Source: Neisseria montereyensis (GTDB lineage: Bacteria > Pseudomonadota > Gammaproteobacteria > Burkholderiales > Neisseriaceae). From it: DNA of 64,000 nucleotides. Under the pieces are notes generated by a model that did no database searches, had not been told where the DNA came from, and was given only the letters and a program-made list of their open reading frames with translations. Below, in pieces: positions 24,625 through 33,244 of this stretch. A program made the translations under genes and the position numbers. Position 1 is the stretch's first letter. Every line of letters begins with the position of its first letter. The stretch spans positions 310,001 through 374,000 of the forward strand of contig NZ_JANUXW010000002.1 in NCBI RefSeq assembly GCF_024834045.1, read 5' to 3'.

Positions 24625-25401
24625 ATGGCAGCATTTAATACTCAGAAAGTTTTATCCGTACACCACTGGACAGACGCTTATTTCACTTTCACCTGTACCC
24701 GCGATGAGTCGCTACGCTTTGAAAACGGCCAATTTGTAATGGTTGGTTTGATGGTAGACGGCAAACCATTGATGCGTGCATATAGTGTTGCCAGTGCCAA
24801 CTGGGAAGAGCATTTGGAGTTCTTTAGTATTAAAGTACAAGACGGTCCTTTGACCAGCCGTTTGCAGCACTTGAAAGTAGGCGACGAAGTATTGATCAGT
24901 AAAAAGCCTACCGGTACTTTGATTTGCGGTGATTTGAATCCGGGTAAGAATCTGTATTTATTGTCTACCGGCACCGGTATCGCCCCTTTCTTGAGCATTA
25001 CCAAAGATCCGGATGTGTATGAGCAGTTTGAAAAAGTGATTTTAGTGCACGGTGTGCGTTATAAAACCGATTTGGCTTATTACGACCGTTTTACCAAAGA
25101 GTTGCCTGAGCATGAATATTTGGGTGAAATTGTTAAAGAAAAATTGATTTATTATCCGGTGGTTTCGCGTGAAGAATTTATTCATCGCGGCCATATTACC
25201 GATTTGATGCGCAGTGGTAAATTGTTTGAAGATATCGGCATGCCGATGATGAATCCCGAACATGACCGTGCCATGTTGTGCGGTAGCCCGGCCATGTTGA
25301 AAGACACCAGTGAAGTATTGAATGAGTTTGGCTTAACCGTTTCTCCGAAAATGGGGCAACGTGGTGATTATTTGATTGAACGTGCATTCGTTGATCAATA
25401 A
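24625..25401 (+). CDS. fpr: Ferredoxin/flavodoxin-NADP+ reductase
   Basis: FAD enzyme of 258 residues exchanging electrons between NADPH and ferredoxin or flavodoxin. FAD site RAYSVAS with SIKVQDGPLTSRLQHLKVGD, NADP site STGTGIAPFLS and CGSPAMLKD; normal length for the subclass I bacterial enzyme. AGGAACC precedes the ATG. Codon use suggests high expression. A 20-bp DUS terminator follows. Confidence 0.93.
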   Translation: MAAFNTQKVLSVHHWTDAYFTFTCTRDESLRFENGQFVMVGLMVDGKPLMRAYSVASANWEEHLEFFSIKVQDGPLTSRLQHLKVGDEVLISKKPTGTLICGDLNPGKNLYLLSTGTGIAPFLSITKDPDVYEQFEKVILVHGVRYKTDLAYYDRFTKELPEHEYLGEIVKEKLIYYPVVSREEFIHRGHITDLMRSGKLFEDIGMPMMNPEHDRAMLCGSPAMLKDTSEVLNEFGLTVSPKMGQRGDYLIERAFVDQ

Positions 25402-25421
25402 GCTACTGGTGTCGGAAAATT

Positions 25422-25463
25422 AATAATAAAGCCGTCTGAAAACTTTCAGACGGCTTTATTATT
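25422..25463 (+). terminator. Paired DUS terminator fpr/hemA (convergent)
   Basis: Perfect 20-bp arms (25422-25441, 25444-25463). It serves fpr on the plus strand and, facing it, hemA on the minus strand. Confidence 0.85.
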
Positions 25464-25502
25464 TTCATTTATGTAGGTGGTATGTGGCAGCGTGGCGCGT
25501 TA

Positions 25503-26765
25503 TTATTTATTTTGTTTGGGTTGTTCCAAAGCGTATATTTGTGCAACGGCATCTACTAATTCACTGCTTTTTGCACCGGCTTTATTGAGTGTTCGTGTTG
25601 GCGAGTGTAATAGCTTATTGGTGAGTTGAACCGACAAACGTTCCAATACTTCTTCCGGCGGCGCACCTTTGGCCAATTGCTTCATGGCATTTTCCAGAAC
25701 ATAACGGCGGGCCCGTTCACCTTCATCGCGTAAAGCACGGATGAGCGGAACACTTTGCCGGCTGCGTTGCCATTCTTCAAACTCGGAAACTTTTTGCTCA
25801 ACCATTGTTTCCGCTTCAATAGCCGCTTTTTTACGCGCTTGTTGGCCGCTTTGTACAATATTGGCAATATCATCTACGCTATAAAGATAGGCATCGTTCA
25901 AGTCTGCCACTTCCGCTTCAATATCGCGAGGAACAGCTAAATCAAGCATGAATACCGGCATATTTTGGCGTTGTTTGAGTGCACGTTCTACCATGCCTTT
26001 TCCAACAAGGGGCAATTGGCTGGCCGTGGAAGAAACAACCACATCATATTCGTAAAGGATATCGGGTAATTCCGATAAAAGATGCGGTTCCGCATTCACA
26101 CTAAGTTTTTCACATAGCTCCTGTGCACGCGGTAAGGTACGGTTGGCAACACCGATAAGGCGGGGGTTTTTGGCGGCAAAATAGGTTGCAACCAATTCAA
26201 TCATTTCGCCGGCACCGATAAATAAAACGTTTAAATCGGCAATAGAGGGGAAAATCTGTTCCGCCATCTTAACGGATGCGGCCGCCATAGAAACAGAGTT
26301 TTCACCAACCGCCGTTCCGGTACGCACTTCTTTCGCTACTGCAAAAGTTTTTTGAAACAAAGCATTTAGCCAAGTATCTACCGTATGCTGTTCTTGTGCA
26401 ATGCGTACGGCATCTTTAATTTGGCCGAGAATCTGCGGTTCGCCCAAAACCATAGAATCCAAACCGCAGGCAACACGGAAAGCATGGCGTACGGCGTCAT
26501 GGCTGTCGAGTGTATAGAGATACGGGCGGATTTCTTCCACATTCAGTTTATGGTAATCGGCAAGCCATTGGATAATATTTTCAGCATCACCGACGCCGTA
26601 AACTTCTGTACGGTTACAGGTGGAAAGAATGACTGCTTCTTGAACATTCCGGCCGTCAACCAATGCGCTCACGGCATTCGGAAGGCCGTCGGCGGGAAAC
26701 GCCAGCTTTTCGCGTATGCTGAGGGGAGCGGTTTGATGGTTGAGACCGACTGCGGTAAGTTGCAT
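25503..26765 (-). CDS. hemA: Glutamyl-tRNA reductase
   Basis: First enzyme of C5-pathway haem synthesis, reducing glutamyl-tRNA to glutamate semialdehyde. The 420-residue product shows the catalytic cysteine in STCNRTEVYG, the opening GLNHQTAPLSIREKLAF, DSMVLGEPQILGQIKDA, the NADPH fold FIGAGEMIELVATYFA and VANRTLPRA, and the C-terminal dimerisation helix ending LYALEQPKQ-type sequence. Normal length. Divergent from the next gene across a 260-base AT-rich gap. Confidence 0.95.
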   Translation of the reverse strand: MQLTAVGLNHQTAPLSIREKLAFPADGLPNAVSALVDGRNVQEAVILSTCNRTEVYGVGDAENIIQWLADYHKLNVEEIRPYLYTLDSHDAVRHAFRVACGLDSMVLGEPQILGQIKDAVRIAQEQHTVDTWLNALFQKTFAVAKEVRTGTAVGENSVSMAAASVKMAEQIFPSIADLNVLFIGAGEMIELVATYFAAKNPRLIGVANRTLPRAQELCEKLSVNAEPHLLSELPDILYEYDVVVSSTASQLPLVGKGMVERALKQRQNMPVFMLDLAVPRDIEAEVADLNDAYLYSVDDIANIVQSGQQARKKAAIEAETMVEQKVSEFEEWQRSRQSVPLIRALRDEGERARRYVLENAMKQLAKGAPPEEVLERLSVQLTNKLLHSPTRTLNKAGAKSSELVDAVAQIYALEQPKQNK

Positions 26766-27024
26766 TTGATGTATAGGAAAACAGATATATAGTTCGTTAT
26801 TATAGCTTAAATTTCAATTAATAAAAATGTTGGGGTGATAGCGATTATTGATAGACCGCGTTTCTATGTGGTATGAAATTTTAATATTAAATATTTGAAA
26901 TATATAAAAAATATTTTTATCAAAGTAAAGAATCAGGCTTTACGGTAAAATTATCTTATCTATTGCAAAGTATTTTTCTATTTACATTGAAAAAATAAGC
27001 CGCAAGGCCGTCTGAAAGCTGAAT

Positions 27025-27966
27025 ATGACCGACATTACTTCTTTTGCCAACCGGTTGGGCAAAAATATCAAACACTATCTGAAATGGGCGCGCCGCCAGA
27101 ATATAGAAGCATGGCGTATGTATGATCGTGATATTCCGCAATTCCCTTTTGCTATCGATGTATATGGCAGTCATATCCATTTGCAGGAATATGATACCGG
27201 TTGGCAGATGCAGCCTGAAGAATATGAAGCATGGTTGGCAGAAGTATTGGAAGCTATTTCTTTTGTGACCGGTTTCCCGCCTGATCATATCCATTTCAAA
27301 CGCCGCGAGCGCCAAAAAGGCACAAAGCAATATTTGAAAACGGGCAAAGCGGGAGCGGATTTTACGGTTACTGAAAATGGCCGGAAGTTTTGGATTAATT
27401 TAGATAAATATTTGGATACAGGCCTTTTTCTCGATCATAGAAATACACGTCGAAAGGTTGGTGAAATAGCAGATGGTAAGTGTTTTTTAAACCTGTTTGC
27501 TTATACCGGCAGCTTTACCGTATATGCGGCAACAGGCGGTGCGGTGAGTAGTGAAACGGTGGATTTGTCGAATACCTATTTAGATTGGGCGCGGCGTAAT
27601 TTTGCATTGAATCATATTGATGAAACTAAACACGAAATTATTCGTGCCGACGTGTTCCAATATCTTCAGACGGCCTATTCGGAAGGCAAACAGTTTGATT
27701 TGATTGTGATGGATCCGCCGAGTTTTTCCAATAGTAAGAAAATGCTGGATATTTTAGATATTCAGCGGGATCACGGTAAATTGATAGATGGTGCGATGCG
27801 GTTGCTGGCTTCAGACGGCTTAATGTTTTTTTCTAATAATTTGCGCAGTTTTGAATTAGATGCCGAATTGATGGATAAGTTTGCGGTAAAAGATATTTCC
27901 AAGCAATCGGTACCCGAAGATTTCCGTAATAAAAAAATTCATCAATGTTGGGAAATAAGGCACTAA
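27025..27966 (+). CDS. RlmK-like 23S rRNA methyltransferase (stand-alone)
   Basis: Class I SAM-dependent methyltransferase of 313 residues matching the C-terminal half of E. coli RlmKL, which makes m7G2069 in 23S rRNA. FANRLGKNIKHYLKWARRQ with YDRDIPQFPFAIDVYG forms the N-terminal RNA-binding part; GLFLDHRNTR, NLFAYTGSFTVYAA (SAM loop) and MDPPSFSNSKKM (catalytic DPPxF) follow. In the fused enzyme this domain is preceded by RlmL; here it is separate. Two DUS copies lie inside the gene (about 27667 and 27811) and one just before its start. Symbol withheld because neisserial naming varies. Confidence 0.85.
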   Translation: MTDITSFANRLGKNIKHYLKWARRQNIEAWRMYDRDIPQFPFAIDVYGSHIHLQEYDTGWQMQPEEYEAWLAEVLEAISFVTGFPPDHIHFKRRERQKGTKQYLKTGKAGADFTVTENGRKFWINLDKYLDTGLFLDHRNTRRKVGEIADGKCFLNLFAYTGSFTVYAATGGAVSSETVDLSNTYLDWARRNFALNHIDETKHEIIRADVFQYLQTAYSEGKQFDLIVMDPPSFSNSKKMLDILDIQRDHGKLIDGAMRLLASDGLMFFSNNLRSFELDAELMDKFAVKDISKQSVPEDFRNKKIHQCWEIRH

Positions 27967-28090
27967 GTCTGTAAAGAAAATGCTATTATAAATATTTATA
28001 TAGAATTTTTATAATAAATAACTATATGAATATATAAAATTTATTTTATTGCCGTTTGCTTGTTTTTTATACCGCTTGAGAGAAATAATA

Positions 28091-28321
28091 ATGAAAAGTA
28101 TATTTTTTATGGTAAATCTACTGCTATTGGGCGGTTGTTTTTATGCAGAGACACCGGACGGACGAATAGCTGTTGTCGATTTGCCGGTTCAGTCGCAAAC
28201 AACCACTCATAAAAACATTACCATTAACGCTCCTCCGGGAACAACGGTTATTTATCAGGAAGCACAGCCGGTAGTACCTGTTTACCAACATAGATACAAT
28301 CGAAACCGACGTCGTCGTTAA
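28091..28321 (+). CDS. Small lipoprotein of unknown function
   Basis: A 76-residue product with a lipoprotein signal (SIFFMVNLLLLGGC; lipobox LGGC). The mature part has a beta-rich stretch THKNITINAPPGTTVIYQE and ends in a very basic tail (HRYNRNRRRR). Start chosen at ATG 28091, giving the clean signal; an in-frame upstream start at 28049 would put a long non-signal leader in front. Not recognised. Next to another lipoprotein gene in the same direction. Confidence 0.6.
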   Translation: MKSIFFMVNLLLLGGCFYAETPDGRIAVVDLPVQSQTTTHKNITINAPPGTTVIYQEAQPVVPVYQHRYNRNRRRR

Positions 28322-28415
28322 TTAAAACACCCTAATAGTGTCGGGTAGTATGTGGATTCTAAAACTGGTTTATTGATACAAAACCAAATGATTATTTAAA
28401 AGAAAAGGAGTGATT

Positions 28416-28886
28416 ATGAAAACGTCAGCTGTTTTCTTGCTTTTTCCGGCATTTGTTCTTGTTGGTTGTGCTTCAGGCGTCAATCAATCAAAGCCATCGG
28501 CTAAAACTGTTCAAGCTGCATCCTCTGCTGGTTATCATATTCAAACGGCGACAGGTAAATGTCTTCAATTAGACGGCAAACGTAAACAAATCATTACGGC
28601 AAATTGTGATGATAAAAGCAGCCAACGGTTTGCCATATCGGGCAATGATATTCGTATTGAAGGTATGTGCCTTACAACCAGCGGAACCGGTAAGAATAAA
28701 GGGCGTAGATTATCGGTGCAGCAATGTGTTCCCAGTGCGGCGCAACAATGGTATCGTGAAGGTCAAACTATACGCAGTAAATTAAATGGCAGATGTTTGG
28801 AGACAACGGGGCAAACCGGTATGCCGGTGCGGTTGGCCGCATCTTGTAGTAATAAACGCAGCAGGCATTTTTCATTTACCCGTTAA
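28416..28886 (+). CDS. Ricin B-type lectin lipoprotein
   Basis: A 156-residue lipoprotein (signal MKTSAVFLLFPAFVLVGC, lipidated Cys18) whose mature part is a ricin-B-like beta-trefoil: GYHIQTATGKCLQLDG, SSQRFAISGNDIRIEGMCLT, SVQQCVPSAAQQWYREGQTI with a Q-X-W motif, then SKLNGRCLETTG and CSNKRSRHFSF. Regularly spaced cysteines after the strands probably form the repeat disulphides. Such domains bind sugars, so surface or periplasmic glycan binding is plausible (inference). AAGGAG at 28405-28410 fixes the start at 28416. Confidence 0.75.
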   Translation: MKTSAVFLLFPAFVLVGCASGVNQSKPSAKTVQAASSAGYHIQTATGKCLQLDGKRKQIITANCDDKSSQRFAISGNDIRIEGMCLTTSGTGKNKGRRLSVQQCVPSAAQQWYREGQTIRSKLNGRCLETTGQTGMPVRLAASCSNKRSRHFSFTR

Positions 28887-28913
28887 TTATGGGTATGCAT
28901 TAATTTAATACTA

Positions 28914-28944
28914 TGAGGCCGACCGAATGTTTCAGACGGCCTCA
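28914..28944 (+). terminator. DUS terminator with one decayed arm
   Basis: The right arm (about 28931-28942) is a perfect DUS, but the left arm reads GCCGACCGAA, two changes from GCCGTCTGAA. The outer TGAGGCC/GGCCTCA pairing and T run are kept, so terminator function may persist. Confidence 0.65.
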
Positions 28945-29136
28945 TTTTTTCATTTTTTAATGGCTTAAAATTCAATTTTTATTCAAAATCATTATTGTTT
29001 ATTTAATCACAATATTCATTATTCAATATAAGACTATATTCATTCGGCGTAAAAGCAGGCATAATACCAGCTGGATTAAAAAAAGACCGTTTATCTATTT
29101 GAACGGGCAGAATATCACCAAACACATTACTCATTT

Positions 29137-31893
29137 ATGTTATTGATACGCTTTTTATTGCTTGGCTTAGCCCTGCTTTTTTCTATTGCCGTGCAAGCTG
29201 CACGGCCTGAATACCTTGAAGGCCGATTGGATAATGGCTTGGTCTATCATATCTTTAACGTACCTTCTGCCGGCCGGCAGTTGGTATTACGTTTACAGGT
29301 GAATGTCGGTGCGGCAGATGAAGAAGACGGTGAAGAGGGCATAGCGCATATTACCGAGCATATGGTTTTTCAAAGCTCTGAAGCCTTTCCAAAAGGATTG
29401 AGCAGCCATTTGAGTACGGACGGTTGGCAAATGGGGCGCCATTTTAATGCCCAAACAGGCTACCGCTACACGCGTTATCTGTTGATTCCGCCCAAAGGGC
29501 GCAAACAGCTGGATGAAGCTTTGGCTGTTTATAAACAAATACTTTCACCACAAACTTTTTCAGAGCGTGATTGGGCGAAAGAGCAGCAGGTTATTTTTGC
29601 CGAGTGGCGTCAGCAACAGACATTGCAAGACCGCCTCAATAGGCAATATGATGCATTGCTGCATCAAGGTGCGCGCAGTGCCCGTTATGCTCCGATTGGT
29701 AGGCTGGCAGCTATTAAACAGGCTAAGACAGATACGGCCAACCGTTTTCATCATAAATGGTATGGTAGCAATAACGCCGTTTTAGTTGTTATCGGCGATC
29801 TTAATCTTAAAAAAACAGCCGCTGCTATTGAAGAGGCTTTAGGCCGTCTGAATCCGGTGGTTTTGCCGCAACGGAATCCGGCGGAGTATGAGCCCAAGCT
29901 GTCTACTGGTGAGCATAAGAGCTATGTAAAAGATAAAGACAATGCCGAGAGTAAACTTGCATTGGTTTACCGTTTCGACAATGCTTTGTCTCAAAGCAAT
30001 GATTTGCAAGGGTATTATCACCGCTTGTTGGATAATTTCGCTGCTTACATGCTTCATCAACGTATTCAAGCCAGTGGTGAACCTGTGTCGATGAAAGCAG
30101 GGAATATCGGCAGCCATACCGGATCATTGAGTTTGCATACGGAGCCGGTGCCGGGTGATTATGAGGCAGGGTTGGCGTTGTTGAAAAACTTGGTCGAAAC
30201 CATCAAACAACAGCCGGTAACGGCTGAGGAAACGGCAGCCTACCGTAAAACGCTTTATAACCATTTGCTTGCTGCTAGTGATTTGCCGGACGATTTAATT
30301 GCAACGGTGAAATTGGCGGAAGAGTCGGTTTTGGCAGGCTATCCGGCGCCTACTAAAGAGGTGCGTGCAGCCGAACGCAGCCAGCTTTACCGTATTGACG
30401 CAGCTGCGGTAAATAAACGTATTTCAGAGTGGCTGACTGCTGCTGATAGCCTAGTGATTATTCAAGCACCCGAAGGTGTGCCTGAGAAGTTGCCTAATCC
30501 TCATCTTGCCGAGCAACCTGCCGTGCCTAAAGGGCAGAGTTCGGATAAGAAAGCCATGCCCGTATTAGTGGAAAATAGTGTTGCTACACCTAAAACCATA
30601 CAACCTTCTACGCAGGCATTTGCTTTTCCTATTCACAATGGAACAGGACGGGTTGTTTCGGAAAGTTATGATAATGACAATAAGGTAACTTATTTGAATT
30701 TAAATAACGGCGACCAAGTTGTGTTATTGCAAAAAGATGTAGCCGGTGGGCAGGTTTATTTTAAAGCCGTGTCAGATATCGGTTATTTACAGGCCGGAGA
30801 TACTGCATGGCAGGCGCAGTTGGCAGGGGATGTGGTTTCCGTTTCGGCACCCGAAGGCGCAAGCGATGCGGTTTTCAAACGATGGCAACGCCAGCACGGT
30901 ATCGAATACCGATATCAATTAACGCACGATAGCCAAATAACCGATGCCCGTGTCGCACAAGCTGAATTGGTTTCATTGTTACAGCTATATCGACAAAAAC
31001 AAACGGCACCAACCGCCAAACACTGGCATGATGAAGTGGAAAGTGCAGCGGTACGGTTACCAATTTATTTACGTTCGGTACCGGGTAGGCAAGAATTGGA
31101 GTTGGAGCTTTTGCGTTATGGCAAACCGGAGAATAGAGCGCAGAGTAGTAGTGACATCCGTTCGCTAACGGCTCAAGATTTAATCAAACAATGGCGGCAG
31201 TTGGTGTCTAAGCCGGTACGCTATTATATTGTCAGCAATATGCCGTCTGAAAAAATCAAACCGTTGCTGGTGCAATATCTTGCTGATATACCACGTCAAG
31301 ATATTGTTAACAGCCATAGAAATTTATTGAAAGGCACAACATTACGCCGTGCGGCGATCAACGATACCCATAGCACCGATATTAACGCATGGTCGTGGCA
31401 GCCTTTTTATGATTGGACACCGGATACGTCGGAGCAAATCCCGCTTTTGGTAAATCTGGCCAATGCCCGTTTAAAAGAAGCTTTGCGCCGCCGTAGTCAG
31501 AGTACTTATAGCGTAAAATTTGCAGCGATGCCTAAGCAGTCTTATAACAGGGTGGAAAGCAATTTATTTTTCAGCACAATCCCTGAAAAAGCATCGGAAG
31601 CTTGGGAACAGGCACAGCAAATATTACAAAGCTTGCCTGAAAATATTACCAAGGCGGAAGCCGATAATCTGCAAAGACTGTTTATCGAGCAGGAAGCTAA
31701 ACGCCAGAAAGATCCTAAAGTTTGGTTAGAACGCTTAGCGGCCAGCCATAAACATTATGGCGATGCACGTTATTTAAGTCGTTTGCCGCAGCTGCACCGC
31801 ACCATTATCCAAACACGCTTGCGTCAAACTGCAAAATTATTGTGGTCGTCCCAGAATGCCAGGGTATTGTTGGTGGATCCGGCTAATCCATAA
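29137..31893 (+). CDS. M16 (insulinase/pitrilysin) family zinc metallopeptidase
   Basis: Exported M16 peptidase of 918 residues. A signal peptide (LLLGLALLFSIAVQA, cut near residue 21) is followed by the N-terminal catalytic domain with inverted zinc motif His71-Ile-Thr-Glu-His75 (HITEH) and the distal glutamate in WAKEQQVIFAEW. A second, inactive M16 domain and a C-terminal domain follow, linked by a Pro/Gln-rich stretch near residues 450-490. Likely periplasmic, degrading small peptides. A DUS lies in frame at 29851 and another near 31244. Preceded by AT-rich DNA with no strong ribosome site; a DUS terminator follows. Confidence 0.87.
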   Translation: MLLIRFLLLGLALLFSIAVQAARPEYLEGRLDNGLVYHIFNVPSAGRQLVLRLQVNVGAADEEDGEEGIAHITEHMVFQSSEAFPKGLSSHLSTDGWQMGRHFNAQTGYRYTRYLLIPPKGRKQLDEALAVYKQILSPQTFSERDWAKEQQVIFAEWRQQQTLQDRLNRQYDALLHQGARSARYAPIGRLAAIKQAKTDTANRFHHKWYGSNNAVLVVIGDLNLKKTAAAIEEALGRLNPVVLPQRNPAEYEPKLSTGEHKSYVKDKDNAESKLALVYRFDNALSQSNDLQGYYHRLLDNFAAYMLHQRIQASGEPVSMKAGNIGSHTGSLSLHTEPVPGDYEAGLALLKNLVETIKQQPVTAEETAAYRKTLYNHLLAASDLPDDLIATVKLAEESVLAGYPAPTKEVRAAERSQLYRIDAAAVNKRISEWLTAADSLVIIQAPEGVPEKLPNPHLAEQPAVPKGQSSDKKAMPVLVENSVATPKTIQPSTQAFAFPIHNGTGRVVSESYDNDNKVTYLNLNNGDQVVLLQKDVAGGQVYFKAVSDIGYLQAGDTAWQAQLAGDVVSVSAPEGASDAVFKRWQRQHGIEYRYQLTHDSQITDARVAQAELVSLLQLYRQKQTAPTAKHWHDEVESAAVRLPIYLRSVPGRQELELELLRYGKPENRAQSSSDIRSLTAQDLIKQWRQLVSKPVRYYIVSNMPSEKIKPLLVQYLADIPRQDIVNSHRNLLKGTTLRRAAINDTHSTDINAWSWQPFYDWTPDTSEQIPLLVNLANARLKEALRRRSQSTYSVKFAAMPKQSYNRVESNLFFSTIPEKASEAWEQAQQILQSLPENITKAEADNLQRLFIEQEAKRQKDPKVWLERLAASHKHYGDARYLSRLPQLHRTIIQTRLRQTAKLLWSSQNARVLLVDPANP

Positions 31894-31927
31894 AAGATTG
31901 ATGGATTGTTTGGTAAAGTAAATGAAT

Positions 31928-31959
31928 AAGGCCGTCTGAAATGGTTTTCAGACGGCCTT
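31928..31959 (+). terminator. Paired DUS terminator after the M16 gene
   Basis: Fourteen-base arms (31928-31941, 31946-31959) of the AAGGCCGTCTGAAA form. Confidence 0.82.
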
Positions 31960-31991
31960 TACTAAATTTGTATATGAGAAAAATGGTTTTT

Positions 31992-32270
31992 TTACGAAAC
32001 AGTCATATTCAAACGTGTCTGAGGGGGAAGTAACAGCTGATAAGCCGGAACACCTAATGCAGAAGCCATTTTTTCAATATTAGATAAGGCAATATTCCAA
32101 CGTTTGCGCTCTACTGCAGAAACATAAGTCCGATCAAGGCCGCATTGTCGAGCCAGCTCTTCTTGCGACCATCCTTTGTTGACACGGAATAAGCGCATGT
32201 TGTAAGCCAGTACGGCGCGTAAATCGGTTTCGTCGGGCAATTCGGTCGGCGCGGTTAGTTTGTTGCTCAT
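31992..32270 (-). CDS. XRE-family transcriptional regulator
   Basis: A 92-residue single-domain DNA-binding protein. The HTH reads LRAVLAYNMRLFRVNKGWSQ, EELARQCGLDRTYVSAVERK and LSNIEKMASALGVPAYQLL, the layout of small Cro/C.AhdI-like controllers. ATG 32270 follows an AAAGGAT site on the minus strand. It lies between a terminator and sodB, which is upstream on the same strand; target unknown. It is not obviously linked to a restriction system here. Confidence 0.8.
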   Translation of the reverse strand: MSNKLTAPTELPDETDLRAVLAYNMRLFRVNKGWSQEELARQCGLDRTYVSAVERKRWNIALSNIEKMASALGVPAYQLLLPPQTRLNMTVS

Positions 32271-32371
32271 GCTTTATCCTTTGGGCTCGGTATCGGGCAA
32301 TTTTACAGTAAATAGCGGGAAAAATAATAGGTGATGAAGTGAATTGATTAGCTTGATAAGGCTGAATACAA

Positions 32372-32404
32372 AAAACAGCACCCCTAAAATAGCGGTGCTG
32401 TTTT
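32372..32404 (-). terminator. sodB terminator
   Basis: AAAACAGCACC (32372-32382) pairs with 32394-32404; on the minus strand it is followed by a T run. Located 34 bases past the sodB stop. Not DUS-based. Confidence 0.8.
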
Positions 32405-32437
32405 GTAGTATCAGGCAATGATTACCTGATTATGTCA

Positions 32438-33019
32438 TTAAGCTGCAAAACGTTTGGCAACTTCATCCCAGTTAACGATTTCCCAGAAACCTTTCAGGTA
32501 GTTGGGGCGGCTGTTACGGTAGTCGATGTAATAAGCATGCTCCCATACATCGCAAGTTAACAAAGGTGTGTTCTCGGTGGTCAAAGGTGTTCCCGCGTTA
32601 GAAGTAGATACCAGATCCAATTCGCCGGCAGGGGTTTTTACCAACCAAGCCCAACCTGAACCGAAAGTACCGGCCGCGCAAGCGTTAAAGGCTTCTTGGA
32701 ACTTCTCGAAGCTGCCCCATTTTGCATCAATGGCGGCTGCCAATTCGCCGGAAGGTTTGCCTTGGCCTTTAGGTGTGAAACCCATCCAATAGAAAGTATG
32801 GTTCCAAGTTTGAGCCGCATTGTTAAAGAGGCCGCCTGAAGATTTTTTCACGATATCTTCCAATGGGGCATCTTCAAATTCGGTATCTTTGATTTGGTTG
32901 TTTAAGTTGTTGATGTAGGTTTGGTGGTGTTTGCCATAGTGATATTCTAAAGTTTCTTGAGAAATATGTGGCTCCAAACCGTTTAATTCATAAGGTAGTT
33001 GGGGGAGTTTGTGTTCCAT
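32438..33019 (-). CDS. sodB: Iron superoxide dismutase
   Basis: Cytoplasmic Fe-SOD of 193 residues converting superoxide to peroxide and oxygen. Metal ligands are His27 (YHYGKHH), His74 (TWNHTFYW), Asp157 and His161 ([11 protein letters not shown]). [11 protein letters not shown] favours the iron over the manganese form. Strong codon bias suggests high expression. AGGAGTGC-type site precedes the ATG on the minus strand. Confidence 0.95.
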   Translation of the reverse strand: MEHKLPQLPYELNGLEPHISQETLEYHYGKHHQTYINNLNNQIKDTEFEDAPLEDIVKKSSGGLFNNAAQTWNHTFYWMGFTPKGQGKPSGELAAAIDAKWGSFEKFQEAFNACAAGTFGSGWAWLVKTPAGELDLVSTSNAGTPLTTENTPLLTCDVWEHAYYIDYRNSRPNYLKGFWEIVNWDEVAKRFAA

Positions 33020-33197
33020 TTAAAGCACTCCTGTTGTGTTTTTTTGGTTAATGGTAATGGTTTACCGTGTGCTGATTGTTTACTTTTTTTCTGCTACACG
33101 GGTTGGACGCATCTTAAAAATAAAGACTAAAATTTAAGATGCGTTATGCAATTTTACCCGTTCCTCTTTTAAAAGACCAATAAAACTTATGTTCGGC

Positions 33198-33203
33198 TAT
33201 AAT
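33198..33203 (+). promoter_or_regulatory. Probable -10 element of dnaB promoter
   Basis: A perfect TATAAT 42 bases before dnaB; the -35 region is weak. Confidence 0.4.
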
Positions 33204-33244
33204 GCCCGCTCTGTAAGAACAAAGCCTGCTGAGAAGGATATACC

